Shown: positions 44,061 to 57,400 of the stretch, piece by piece
Layout: every line of letters begins with the position of its first letter
How positions within the stretch are numbered: position 1 is the first letter of the stretch
Source of the DNA: Certhia americana
Lineage: Eukaryota > Chordata > Aves > Passeriformes > Certhiidae
Direction: 5' to 3'
Length of the DNA: 64,000 bases
NCBI GenBank assembly: GCA_018697195.1
Contig: CM031864.1
Location: forward strand, 17,380,227-17,444,226
Notes under the pieces: generated by a model
What the model was told of the DNA's origin: nothing
Database searches by the model: none
Seen by the model: the letters and a program-made list of their open reading frames with translations, nothing else
Made by a program: the position numbers and the translations under genes

Positions 44061-47000
44061 TCAAATATAAGACTTCAGAGGGTCTGTGCTGTATGAAGAC
44101 CACTTTCTTTCATGAAAATGCAAATATTTAAGTAATTATTTTAAATGGCATATAGTGCATGAATTCAAAGGAGTTGGTAGAATGTTGCTCCTGCTCTAAA
44201 AAACAGCATGTCTGATGTCTCCAAAAGTACATCTGAATCTGAAGTTGTGGTCAGTGTTACATCTGAAGTCTGATGTTAACTATAGAATTACCTTCAAGAA
44301 TTAATTAATTGCACTTGCACGTTCTCATGCTGAGGTATAGCAAGATTCTCAGGAATCTGGTTTTGTGCATTTTCATAGATGCTACGTTTTTGGGAGTGGT
44401 AATAGGATTCTTGCATCTTCATTATTATCTCTAGTGTAGCTTTATCAATTGAGACTAAATGTCACCATAACCTACCTTTTGGCTCAGAGTGAAATAGGAT
44501 ATACAGATCATTTTGCTGCTTTTGGCTCTTTGGGTGTGGACAGGACTGATTATTTTCTTTTCTGATTGACAGGGGAGGAAGGAGTGAGAAACGTTTTATA
44601 GTTCTCACCAAGTCAGCACTCCTGAAACATTCAGGGTTTTTTCCCTGCAAAGGTTGGACCCTCTAAAGATATCTACATTATAGAAACACTAGACCTTGTC
44701 TTTCACACAGCTTAAAGCTTAAAATCTAAAAAGGAAGTATTCTACCTCCTCTTAGTCATTACAGAAGTGCCTTCAGAAGTGGGTGCCATATAGAAGTAAA
44801 AGGCTACTAACATTCTGTTTTGCTTGAAACTATGTAAGTACACAACTTAAGCTGACTGTAACCACTGACAACATGGTCAGTTTTGCAAGCTTTTGCACAA
44901 TTCCAGCAGTGCACCTTAACTTTCTTGACAAACTTAATTTCTTTTTGTTTGTAGTCAGAAACTCAGTTCTGTGGAAATATGCAATTGCCCTAGTGTATTA
45001 TTAAGAAGTTACGACTTTGGATTTGAGAGAATAAAGATCTCTGAGGCAAAATAATTTATCTAGCATGGCACTTCATTGAATTTCTGGTACAAAAGTAAAA
45101 GTAATGTTTGATTCTGAAAATGAATGGAGGAAGAATTTTATCTCGTTCTTTAATACCAAGGCAAAGGGAAAAAAGGGAAATCTTCCTTTCTCTTTATGTC
45201 AGCGGAGGACTCTAAACTCATGGAAGGAAGATGTTCAGTCTCATCATAAAAAATCTTTCATCTGTTCTTTTAGCAGCAGCATAAATAGTCTAAGATACTG
45301 TAATTCAGAATATTGTAAATGTAACACTCTGTATTTAAACCAGTCTTCATATAGAGGAAGTTAGAACCACCTTCAGAAGTGCAAAACTTCAGGAAAACCT
45401 ATTTTTAACCTTCAGTGTTTACAAGATACATCAATAGGTGATAATCTTTTGCATAAAATAAAGAACTATTGTATTGACCATAGTAATAGATGAGGCTCAA
45501 GAGAAGCTCTTAAAGAAGGCTATAGAATAGTGATTTTCAATATCTGTGTAAAACAGTAAAATAAAAGTTGTTTACTAAAAAGTTTGATCAACTTAAAATC
45601 CTGATGATATTCTGACAGGGGGCGTTCACATGTTAAACACGACGAAGTGATGAAAAGGAGAAGTTACAGAAGGGATCCTTTTTTCTATTTTCACTTTGTC
45701 ATATTTTTAACTTCTAACTGAATTGATAACGTGACACTGAAAATTGGCACAAAATTTCAGGTTTATTTATGAACTACAATAGCATGTAGGGTTTCTTTAA
45801 TTGTGGGTTTATCTCTTTGCATTTGCTTTTCCAATTTTGTCAAAATTAAATTAGCTTCTCTCTTCAAGTCCCCAATGATGTTGTTGCAATTCCTTTAACA
45901 GTTTTGCAGCAGACCACTGATTGGGATATGGTATTGTTCAGTTGGTACATAGGCAGCCATAGAATTCAGCTTCCCACAGCCAAATGGTGTCTGTAGAAGT
46001 AGCAGGAATAGAAAGTGGTATTGTTTTTAATTCGCGTTACTAGAGTGCCTGTGAGGCTTAATCAGACCAGCATCCCACTGGCTAGACATTGTACAAACAA
46101 AGAGCAAAAACAAAGACTTCCCACAGAGTGCTTAGAATCCAAGATAAGACAAAGGACAAAAAAAAAAATGCACATGAATGGAAAAGTAAAATGAGAGTGT
46201 CAATATTTGTCTAGCTGATTAGCAATGGTTTGAGCACATCATCAGTTTAAATAGTCATTTTTTCTCCTGTATGCATTACAAGAAGGGGAAACTTCAGGGT
46301 GAGATTTGAAGGCTGAATAATGAGGGAGCTGGAAAAATGTCTATTCCTGACCAGCCTTGTGTGCTGCCTAAACTGTTTGACCCTGACCTCATTCAGGAGA
46401 ATGTTCAAGCTTTAAGCTAGACATAGGTAGCTATTTGTTTAATAGTATCAGTCACTTGAGTTCATTGGAGTGCTTCTCATACCTCCTGGCAGTGATTTTA
46501 TCACTGTATTCACCTCTTCTCCAAACCATGAGAGAATGGATAAAGGTTTGTTTGAAAACTTCATAAAGAAATAATCAAAGCCTGTATCATGGGCTCCAAG
46601 TGAACAGTGATTATGAGGTCCTGAAAGACCTCTAAAGCAAAGACAAGGTAGATGAAACATCTGATGAAACAGTGAAAGGGCATCAGTGAGGAAACTAAAA
46701 AGATGACATAGTCAGAATACTACCCTTGCAGTAGTATTTAGAATAAGAGGAGTGAAATTGCTTTGTCAAAGCCTAAGAAGACCAGGTTGCAGTTAACAGG
46801 TGGAAGTGACTGCTTCCTGAGACAACAACAACCTGAGATTGTTCTGTGAGTGGGCAAAGATGTCTGTATCCTACAGAGAGTAACAACACATTTAGTAACC
46901 TGTCAGTGAAATTTAAAGGAGAGGACTTGGGAATCAGTCTCAGGTAATGACCCTGATTTGGCCTACCTTGAGTGCCATGTTATGAAAGTGAAAAATAAGG

Positions 47001-50000
47001 AAAGATGTTTTACATGTATGGATGTATTAAGTATTTAAAAAGACTAGACCTCCAAAAGTGATATTTGTAGGTGTAATTACTTTTTTTTTTTTTTACTTGG
47101 AAATTTAAAGTCTAGTCTGGACTGGAGAAGCAGCTCTGCAGGGTTTTTACAAACAGATAACAGAAGTCACGAACAGACATACTGCAGACAGAAAAGGGAA
47201 GGCCAGACACTTGGAACCATCCAGGAAAGTGAGAAAGGGGAAAATCTTCCAAATAATTTATTAAAAAAAAATTAAGGAAGTAAAGGAAATAAAAAGATGA
47301 AGGCAGAAGTCAAATGATGATGGGAGGATTTAAGGAAAACTGCACCACTGGCTTCACTGAACATAGCCCCCAAGGCAGATGAGTATAAAATACCAGTTTT
47401 GAGGTTGATTAGGAAAGTGTTCCAAGAGGCTATGGTCAAAGCGAGACATTGGCCCACAGAGTCAAAGGCAAGAGACAGCAGTTTGGTAGAGCCTGACAGA
47501 ATTACAGGAAGGAAATTGAGCCTAACCACTGAGACAGAAATATCAGTTAGAAAAGCAGATCAGTTAATAATGTATTTTGGTTTGCTTCTTCAATACATGA
47601 GATTATACCATGTTTATATAGTGTAGCAAAAGAAATGCAGAGGCTGAGACATACAGTGAAGATCAGAAGAGATAAGTAAGCATGAAATGAGATCAGCAGG
47701 CAGTCTGCACTGCTACAAATGATCAGATAAGTGCATAAAAACCCCAGACATCTGTTTTGTGGTATAGGGGTAATGGAAAGGACTTCATAAATTCGTAAGT
47801 TTTTCCCTTAGAAAACCTTCTAGAATCAAAAAATTACAGAAAAATTGCAGAAAAATCATAGCAGATAGAAGAACATGCAGGATTGAACTGACCTTTAAAG
47901 GTCTGTAGTCCAACCTCCTTCTAAAAGCAGGGGTAACCTCAAAGTTAGATCAGGTTCTTAGGGCCTCGTCAACATCCATAGCACATAAAGTGATACTAAA
48001 GTCAAGCAGGCAGAAACTCAATGCTTATGGGAAACAGATATTAGAGATTAAACTATTCTCATTATAATAAAACTACTCTGGGTGTCATTGGAAAATATTA
48101 ATAATTGAGGACAAGAAATAAGGCTATCTTGCAACGTTTTTAAGTTCTGGATGACATGGGACTGAACTGTACATGTTTTAATAATCTTATTCCATACTTT
48201 TTAAGGTTTTAAATTATTTCAAAATTATACTCAATTTTTGAGATGGCAAATTTTACTATTATTTTGGAAGAACTAGGGCAAGAGAACTTCCCATGTTTCT
48301 CACAAAGACTATCCCTAGCATGTGTTCCCCTAGCATTGTCTATCAGTTTGTTTCAGGGAATATGTTTTAAAAAAAAAATCACATACCTGTTCTAGGTACA
48401 TACTGTAGGAGACTATTTTATATATATTCCAACATTTCAATATATATTGTTGCCACCTGGAACATAATAAGTAGCATGCTCATTCTACTTTGCTCCAGGA
48501 AACCTAAACCTTTGCATGAAGGAATTAAGAACTGCTCTTACGTTGTTCATCTGTTGCTCAGAACCAAGACATTCAGGAATTCATTATTTTCCTTTCACTA
48601 AAAAAAACCTCTTGTTGACCTCAGCTGAATCAGGTTCAGGGCTTGTCTATATTAATGCATGTACTAGAAATGTTATTTTTCCAATATATCTATTTCGTAG
48701 TTTTCTAGTTTTACTCTACTAATAACATTGTACAATTGTAGGTATGACAAATTACATCTAGAAAGACTTCAATTTAGGAGTCATAATTGTATGCATTCTC
48801 TTAATATTTCATGACTGGGGTGATTTAACATTTGTACATTGATGGATGACGTTCTTGCCAGGACTACACAGGAACTGAGGACAAAAGATAAAATGAGCAG
48901 TATTGCAGCTTTATTACAACAGATGATTCTCTGGAAATGGGATTTTAGATGTGAAATCAAATATAATTAGAAGCTTTCATCTCTTGCAGAAAATCCATAC
49001 TGATTTTCATTTTCCTCTCTTGAACAAAAGCTATATGATTTTTTTTTTTTTTTTAAATAAGCTTTGATGTTCAACTTTGGAAAAATTACTCAAATGTCAT
49101 CTTTAACTAATTTAAAACCTAGCTTCTTCCTATTGATAACTACTGTGTGTTTAAGGAAGCTAAACCTGTAGCAGAAAAGTGATTTATCTAAAAACTGAGT
49201 ATCAACTGGGGAAAGATACTGAGTTTGGCAATTTCTTTGGGTTTTTTTATATTTGGTAACTAAAAACAGAAGCAGCTATACAGAACAAGCATACACACAC
49301 ACACCTGGTTATTTCTTGCATTTGACCTTCCTTTCATACTTCTCTTTGCAATCTGCACTGTACACTCCATTAAGCCACAGTTCTTCAAACACAGAAGGGA
49401 ATCCACAGCCACATCTGCAGACTGGCTTTCAGCTTAACATCCTCTTTTCAGAAAGGGTAATGGAGCTGACACTGGGGGCAGGCACTGTGCAGACTTGTGT
49501 TTTTATACAGTACTCAACTTAATGAGGTTCTAATCCTGATGAACCATCTAGATGCAGTTAAAATATGGAATAATTAATAAGGGAAATCCATTAAACTGCT
49601 TCCCTGTTCTCTTTAAATGATTGCTTAGAAGACATTCCAGTTAGAGAAATCAAAGTCCTAAAAGAATCTAACTTTCTGCATTATGTGCAACAAAAGTTCT
49701 TTCCCTATTGCAAAGTAAAATATGAATACATGTCTTCAATAACTCAAACCTCAATATCTGGAGGGGCTGACTATAACTCAGTAACTAGATACATTTAACA
49801 AGGACACTGATGGTCAAAATGGGGCTTGCATACTCACAGATGATGACTGTTAACTGGACTAGAGTGTGTATGCTGGTGAACCTGAACAGAATTTCACATG
49901 CACAGATTTGGGACTCAGCCCAACGACCCAGACAGTCCATCATATTTTGTATTTATGCACCCTTTGTATTTAGAGGGACAGTGACTACTCTTTCTCAGCT

Positions 50001-53000
50001 CCAGCTGAAGTTAGTGTGAGTGGTATCAGATGCACATTTATAAAGATCATTTTATTTAAGTGTCTGGACAGAAAGGCTAGCTACTAGAGTAAAAATTTTG
50101 GCCGTTTAAATGTATAAAACACTTTTGAGACTGATCTCACCAACTTACTTTAACCTACAATATCCTCACCTGTGCAATCCTTTTGTAGGAATTTTTGCAA
50201 TTTTCTTACAATTGTGCTTAATTAAATCATTTTTGTTCTTTACTTTTTTTAATAACCCTCTTTCAAGTGTGGCATGACATCCTGCCAGTAGAGTTATATC
50301 AGCATGCATAAGATGCAGATAGGACAAACCCTGTGTACATGCTAGATTCAGTGTAGGCAGTGTAAAAACTTTTTGTGGCTTTCACAGAATAAGGTGATAT
50401 GCACAAACAAGAGACCCATCTCTAAGTCAAACTTCCTGCCTGTAACAAAAGCTCCTCCTGTATCTGTAGAGGGAAAAAAACCTTTGATCTCTATTTTCTG
50501 GAATATCATGTTCTAGTAACCAAGATTAATCCATTATATGTATAAGGGGATGCATATGAAGGAAAGTTTGAATCACTACCTGTAGTCCCTGGCTTTATGG
50601 TCCTAGGGTATTTTGACCAGTCAATCCTGTGGAGGGGAGGGGAGGGTGTTAAACTCTCAAACCAAATGCTTGCATGTTTTCCACCTGCTTGCTTTCCAGA
50701 CTTAGATAACGAGCTGGGGCCTACGTAATCATATTGAAATGAATCCTTGTCAACATGGTGTTCTGTTTCCAGAATATCTGTATGGTTGCATAGTCCCACA
50801 ACCTTTCTTCCCCATGCTACATACTGAAGGTTCTTAGTTGATTTCTGTATGACAGAAAATAATAAATCCTATGTGTAAGTTAAATGCTGACTCACTGTAC
50901 TTCATTCAACCTGTGGACTGCTGATATCAACTTTTATTTGTGCTCTGTAAATGGCCAAAAAAATTTACTTTTCCATCTGTTTACTGAACCTTCATTCCTT
51001 TTTCTCCTTTAAAGGGAAATATTGATTTTTCTTTGATTGTGTCATCAGAAAACAGGACAGGTGATAGGTGTGTGAAGATCGACAATCAGTTTTCATATAA
51101 AAATACATAGAGAGGAAAATACCTATGTAACACTCCCACAAAATTAAACAATAGTGCTGATGTAGAACATACAGGATATGGGCCAGGAGAGCATAGAGAA
51201 ACACTAATTTGATGATAGATTTTGTCTTGTCATAAATTAGTTATTCATTCAAATGCTTATGCCATTATCTTTATCCTAGGGGAGTTCTAGTCACAAGATC
51301 TTTCTCTTCTGGTCTAAGTGGAGTTCTGTACTCTGCTTCCAGGAAATATTTGATATGCTGCCAGACTCAGCCCTGTTCTTTCTCTCTCCTGCACCTTCAC
51401 CTGTATGTGAAATCCAGCATGTAGGTATGTGGGAAAGAAATGCTTCTGAGATTTAAAGCTAAGACTAGCCAAATGTCAGAAACTGTCACAGCAGAGGTAA
51501 CAGTAAATAGGAAAATAATGTCAGCTCATCAAACAGTGCAGGATCCCTCAAAAGTACCTTTTGTGAAAGGAAACTACTGTGGAAAAGAATGCTGTGAAGA
51601 ACACAATTCAGAAAAATGTATTTTCTTTGAGTCCGAGCTATACTTAATTAGTGTTCTGACATTCAGGCTCAAAAAAAAAAAAAGAGAAATCCAAGTCATT
51701 AAATATTTCAAATAGTATTGCAGAACAAACTTCTACAAGAATTGTCCCTTGGGCAGAGTCCCAGGGGCTCAGCATGTCCCATGGGATCAGCCTGGTACCA
51801 GCCAAGCATTAGGCATGGGCAGCTCTCACACAGGAGACACTGCAGAGTCCAGGGTCCATTCCACTCACAACCTTCTGTCTCAGAAAGTTTCTGGTATAAA
51901 TATTTGCCAACTGTAATTGACATAATTTACATGTAAATTCTTAACTATTAAGACACATAATTACAAGTAAATGTATAACAACTGGAGTCAAAATACTGAT
52001 AAAAAGCATTATCTATAAAGATTTGGGGGTTTCTCATTGACCCACATTTATTCATCACTGTCCTTTGATGCTTCTCAAGTGATATTCTGAGTTTGGGGGT
52101 GTCCAACTTCATGCACAGTAAGTGCCTATCAGGGAAAAAAGATATGTGCTGGTATCCCAGGAGCCTAAATCCAGTATTTGTGTTTCTTTGTAATTACAAT
52201 TTTTTTTGATGTAATAACTTAGCCTTTCTTTTAAGTACTGCCCATCTCTAACAGTATTACACCTAAAGAAACTGAAATCTACTCACCTGTTAAAGATATT
52301 TACTCTGGGAATCATTCTTTATTCCATTCTATTGCCTACTATTATTTTTTTTCTATCTGAATAAATGCAATTGAATTAATGCATGTACATATTAAACATA
52401 ATCCAAAATATGAATTCAGATACACTGTAGATCAACTATAACCCTTACAAACAAAGCAATTCCTCCTCTTTATCCCTCTCTAGTACTGGAACAAATTCAC
52501 TCATTGTGTACATAAATTCAACATTCATGTTGACAAATGTCAGCAGGATCAGCAATCCTCATCATAAAATGGATCTATTTTTTTTTTTATAATTGTACTT
52601 TAAAGTAATTCCTGATGTTCTTAAGTCCCTGATTTCTGTATACAGTCAGACCACATAGTTCCACTGTGTTACAGAACACAGTTTCAGTTTATGGCTCCTG
52701 TCACTGCTCTCTGGAACATTATAGTCGGGACACCCAAAACATCTGTTATTTTCCTGTAATTTGCTGACTTTCACATTTATACTCCACAAATGCTGAAAAA
52801 TTCAATATTAGAAATATTTTACTTACTCTGTAACATATTATGACATTTCCACAGTCCTGCAGAGCAGAGTTACTCTGACTTGGGTGCATTTGACCAACAG
52901 CAGAGGGAAATCAGATGTGAAACCATGTCTTGTCTGGAAGAAAAAGGAGAAGAGTAAATTTTAAATTATCACAATGTCTAAGTATTTCTATGCAAATCAA

Positions 53001-53403
53001 GCTATTTTCTATACAAATACACAGAATTTTTAAAAACATGAGGTTAGTTTCTTCTATTTTAAAATGTCCTAAAATGTGACTAAAAAGAAAAAGCTTTTGC
53101 TAAAGTATCTGATTTTTGGTAAAAATACTAGTTTCAGAAGATAGTATGAGAAGCTAGACTTATGCCTGGGAAAAGAATAGAGATGGATACCAATGATTTT
53201 AAAATGGTTCAGCATCCCAGCTCTTCTTGACCATGTGGGAGTATTTTTTCCTCTTGCGTGATTAAAAAAAAGCTTCAACACACTCAGCATTTCTTTTTCA
53301 CTGAAAGCGGTGCTGTCTCTTGCTTTCCCATTTTTGTCCTGTGAAACTTCTGGGTTTATGTAACTTCTATAGAAAATAACTTGGCCTATACCTGCCCAGA
53401 AAT
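44061..53403. other. Intergenic BTBD8 to C1orf146
   Basis: About 9.3 kb without a recognisable gene on either strand. Open frames are short and have no plausible splice partners. Contents recognised: one reverse-strand CR1 fragment near 47820-47990, a poly-T tract near 49039, and a poly-A run near 51670. A longer BTBD8 3' UTR or a non-coding RNA cannot be excluded from sequence alone. Confidence 0.7.
47820..47990 (-). mobile_element. CR1 LINE 3'-end fragment (reverse)
   Basis: On the plus strand it reads ATTGAACTGACCTTTAAAGG, GTCTGTAGTCCAACCTCCTT and GTTAGATCAGGTTCTTAGGG, the reverse complement of the CR1 3' end. The AATCA/ATCATAG-like start at about 47820-47860 corresponds to the decayed terminal repeats. 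Confidence 0.75.
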
Positions 53404-53458
53404 AGCTGCAGAATTCGCCGCCCATGACGAACATTCCCTCAGTGCTTGGGTCCCGGCG

Positions 53459-53537
53459 CTGCGAGGGCTGAGGGTGAGGGCGAGGGCTGAGGGTGAGGGC
53501 TGGGGGTGAGGGTGAGGGCTGAGGGTGAGGGCGGGCC
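53459..53537 (+). repeat. G-rich minisatellite (GAGGGCTGAGGGTGAGGG type)
   Basis: Tandem short units GCTGAGGGTGAGGG and GAGGGCGAGG over about 80 bases. The G-triplets at regular spacing could form G-quadruplexes. Confidence 0.85.
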
Positions 53538-53661
53538 GTGCCCCTTTCGCTGCCGGGCTCCGCTTCCCGCCCTCGGGCACGGCCCGCGGGGCTCCGGCCC
53601 TGCGCCGGGACACGCTTCAGGTGGGGAAAGTCCGCCTGAGGTTGGCATTGGGGACACGCGG

Positions 53662-54120
53662 NNNNNNNNNNNNNNNNNNNNNNNNNNNNNNNNNNNNNNN
53701 NNNNNNNNNNNNNNNNNNNNNNNNNNNNNNNNNNNNNNNNNNNNNNNNNNNNNNNNNNNNNNNNNNNNNNNNNNNNNNNNNNNNNNNNNNNNNNNNNNNN
53801 NNNNNNNNNNNNNNNNNNNNNNNNNNNNNNNNNNNNNNNNNNNNNNNNNNNNNNNNNNNNNNNNNNNNNNNNNNNNNNNNNNNNNNNNNNNNNNNNNNNN
53901 NNNNNNNNNNNNNNNNNNNNNNNNNNNNNNNNNNNNNNNNNNNNNNNNNNNNNNNNNNNNNNNNNNNNNNNNNNNNNNNNNNNNNNNNNNNNNNNNNNNN
54001 NNNNNNNNNNNNNNNNNNNNNNNNNNNNNNNNNNNNNNNNNNNNNNNNNNNNNNNNNNNNNNNNNNNNNNNNNNNNNNNNNNNNNNNNNNNNNNNNNNNN
54101 NNNNNNNNNNNNNNNNNNNN
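53662..54120. other. Assembly gap, 459 N
   Basis: The run of N is not a round number, so the size was probably estimated. Both edges carry the same repeat word GAGGTTGGCATTGGG (left at about 53639-53653, right at about 54171-54185), so the gap lies inside a tandem array. Confidence 0.97.
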
Positions 54121-54200
54121 GGCTGAGGCTGGCTCTGGGAACCCACTGAGGCTGGCATTGGGGTTGGCTGAGGTTGGCATTGGGAGCAGCTCTGGGCCAC
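54121..54200 (+). repeat. Minisatellite right of the gap (GGCTGAGGCTGGCATTGGGG type)
   Basis: Imperfect units of GGCTGAGG(C/T)TGGCATTGGG and GGCTCTGGGA. The same unit occurs left of the gap at 53635-53660, indicating that one array spans it. Confidence 0.8.
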
Positions 54201-54370
54201 CTCTCGCTCCTGCAGGCTCTCTGCTGGTTTTTAATCAGCTCTTTAATGTGTCCGCGTGCTTCAAACATCTCACCTCGTTAAACGGCAGGAAATATTTGTC
54301 ATCTCTTCTTTCCCAAACTTTTCAGAAGTGGCAGATCTCACTGCAGAGCAATTAAACCACGGAAAAAAAA

Positions 54371-54439
54371 ATGACAGAAAGTTGTGGGCAGGAGCAGACG
54401 AGGTGGATAACGACGGTCATTATGAGCACTTCTCTGCAG
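54371..54439 (+). CDS. C1orf146: C1orf146 coding exon 1
   Basis: Residues 1-23, MTESCGQEQTRWITTVIMST and SLQ. Eight or more A bases precede the ATG. A possible splice acceptor (TTTTCAG at about 54319-54325) suggests that the 5' UTR may be spliced. Donor GTAGGG. Confidence 0.88.
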
Positions 54440-57400
54440 GTAGGGTATCACTTGTCAAGACCAGCATCTGAGTCACTAGGAAAGGCTGAAAGAAGCCTTG
54501 GAGTTCTGTATATGGAAATATTTTATTCTATGTCAATGAATACAGTTTTTCAGGATAAAACAGATATTAGTCTGAAGCTGCTTCTATTAGAATACTGGTT
54601 CTTTTTTTGTGCAACTATATTTTCTCCTAGCTACTTCCATATCTATTTAGTATTCTTGCCACCTGCTATCCTGAGTTACACTGCTTTAGGATATTCTCCT
54701 GACTCATCGTTTTTGCACTGCACTGATGCCTCTTTCAGTTTGCTCTATAAATAATTCCATCAGAAATGCTGCTGAATTTTTTGAATTTCTCCCTAAATAC
54801 TATATTTTTTCCTATACAGTATCAACATGGGGGTAGACAATTACTCCATAAGTACATAATTCAGCTTAAAATACTGACTCTTACAGATATTAATATATAT
54901 TTTTATCTTTTAACATCACAAGCCTTGACTCAGTTCCCAAGTATAGTGAAAGGGTATGTCAAGGAGCTGGTAATTAGCTTCTGCAGCTGAGGCCAATTTG
55001 ACGCCAGCTGGCAAGAATTTAGAGGCAGGAGAGCTTTGGATGTCTTATGCTAGCTTGGCTGACAAGGTTATCACCCCATCTCTACTGTGTAAACGGGTGA
55101 ACCATGTTGAAATAATTCCTGAATCGCCTCGGTTTAATGCCTGTACTTGCTTGCCTGCTCATTTTGGAATTTACAGCCTGTAAACTCTGCGTGTTTGTGC
55201 CATAATATGGTGGGAGGTAATGGATGGCAGTCATTTCATCAGCTATACCACCATAACTCACTCCTACCCCCAGCTCTACTCTGAACTACAGCTCTTAGTA
55301 AGGGCTCCCCATAAGCAAAGCCATGGAGGTAACTGAATACCAATCTAAGACGGCTTTTCTGTATCAGTTTTCATTATGAGCTATCATTTTCATATAGCTG
55401 TTATTTATATTTGTACATTAAATAATTCAGCAGTGGCTTTGAAGCTGAGATTTTTTTCCAAAATGTAGCTAAACCTTACAACCAGTTGCCACTAAGTGTT
55501 CCTTTTCTAGACAACTGAAAGCATGACATTCCTGGTTAATGTCTCCTTCAAGGTTCACTTGCAATCCAGATTTTCTGTTGTAATTTTCCATTAAATCATG
55601 GCACTTCCCTATGTAAGCAGGCTGGCTGTGTTTTGAAGGGGTAGGTTAAAGAACATGTTATTAGCTAAAAAGGTTCAGGATTTAACCTTTAATATATATG
55701 TGTTCATGCAGCCTCTGTGGAACATACTGCAGAAATGCTTTTTGCAGGCTGAAAAATACATCCAAGCACATTCCATTCTGTAGATGATTATGCTGCATAG
55801 TGCAGTGTTCCAGTTTTCCTGTGTGGATTGCATTCTGTCAAAAGGCTTTAAAGAAAATCATGTCCCATACAGAAATTCTGAACGGTTTTCCAGCTGAGAT
55901 GCTGACATCTGTGAAAATAATGCAGCCTAATTAAACAGAGTCATAGAAACACACTACTGAATGGTATGATCCTCACTTCTGCGAGTCCTCCTTTTGCACA
56001 TCTTACCCAAACAGACTGTAAAATGTTTGAGCTTCTTTATGCATTATGCAAGAGTTTTGTGAGACAAGCTGAATATAAACATACAGAATTGTTATGCAGT
56101 GTTTGTAACTTCCAAAATCAAATACTTCAAAATTTCCTTAATTGATCATGTTTAACATTTTAGTGCTTCTTTTAAGTGGAATAAAAAATACTTTTTGAAC
56201 AACAGTGTCAAAGGTCTATTACAGTGGTTCAATTGATGCTTTAAGAATATTTCCAACTTGTTGGCTGAAAACTTTTCAAAATAACCTTTTAAAATTTATT
56301 TAGGATCATGAAATTTCTGCAGTTCTGCAGAGACAACAACACCGAGTTCGATATTCAGAATCAGTGGAAACTGGATCTGTGATTTTTCCTCTTTCTGGTA
56401 CAGTACTTTAAAGTTTATGCTCTTAAATCGTAAAATCCAAAGAAGTACAAAGTCAGGCCAGTCATTTATTTGTGGGCTACATTAAACTGTAAATAAATAA
56501 AATCTGCCTTGGGATGTTGTGCAGCAATGGAAGGAGCTGTGCTATGATTGTATGGAAATCAGAGGATGAAACAGATAATGTTGGGGGTTAATTGCTTTCA
56601 TTGTATTTTATTTTTTTTGGACATATTATAGAACAACTACATGAGATTTTGTGATCGTCAACTGTACTGTTCAGTAAATTCATGTTATAACTGAGCAAAC
56701 ATGCAAAATGCCACTAAGGTAAACTGCCAACAAGATCTTTGGTGTACATGGCTTTAAATGTAAGAGTGAACCAACACCTTTGGCTTTCAACTTCCAAGTT
56801 GATTTTGCACAGCTGGTGGTAGCAGAGAAGGTGAGGAAAGGATTATTTGAGTGGATTTGATTAGGAAATCACTGAAACTGTAAACATGAAATAGCTGGTT
56901 TTCCTTTTTAGAACAGAAGGTGTTCTAGACATGTGGATGAAATACTTTTGTTTCCCTGAACTTTAAAGACTAGCACACATTGAGATAGACTTTTGTATGC
57001 TCAAAAATGTAACTCTCCTAAACTTCAGCCTTCTTAACTTTCCCTTTCAGAACAACTTGAGTTGACAGAGCTGTAAGTTCATTTTTCATGGTAGACAGTT
57101 TAGCTAATTTTTAAGATTTTACAACTGTTTCTTTCATTTAGAAACAGAACCTCCTGAGCTTTTCAGTCAGCCTTTGCATTTGCCCCAAATTCATTCAGTT
57201 ATAGTAGTTGCTTGTTCCTGAAGCATGTGCTCTCGAAGGTATTCAGATGTCTCTACTTTGAGTGGATTGAATAGTTGGTGGGTTTTTGATACTATGGTAA
57301 AAAAACAACTTGAGATATTTGTAGCTTTATCTTAAAACTACTAGTCATCACTGACCAAATCTCCCTGTCAGAGACGTGGAAATTCATTCAGGTTCTGTTC

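Larger units (their letters stand above)
53404..54250. promoter_or_regulatory. C1orf146: GC-rich island upstream of C1orf146 (probable promoter region)
   Basis: Base composition changes sharply from AT-rich to GC- and CpG-rich at about 53404 and back at about 54250, just before the C1orf146 start codon. Most of the island is minisatellite and gap. No TATA box is seen. Assignment as promoter is by position and composition only. Confidence 0.45.

Noticed and set aside
53069..54268. 399-residue minus-strand open frame across the 459-N gap
   Set aside because: Half of it is N, and the rest is minisatellite and intergenic DNA without similarity or splice context.
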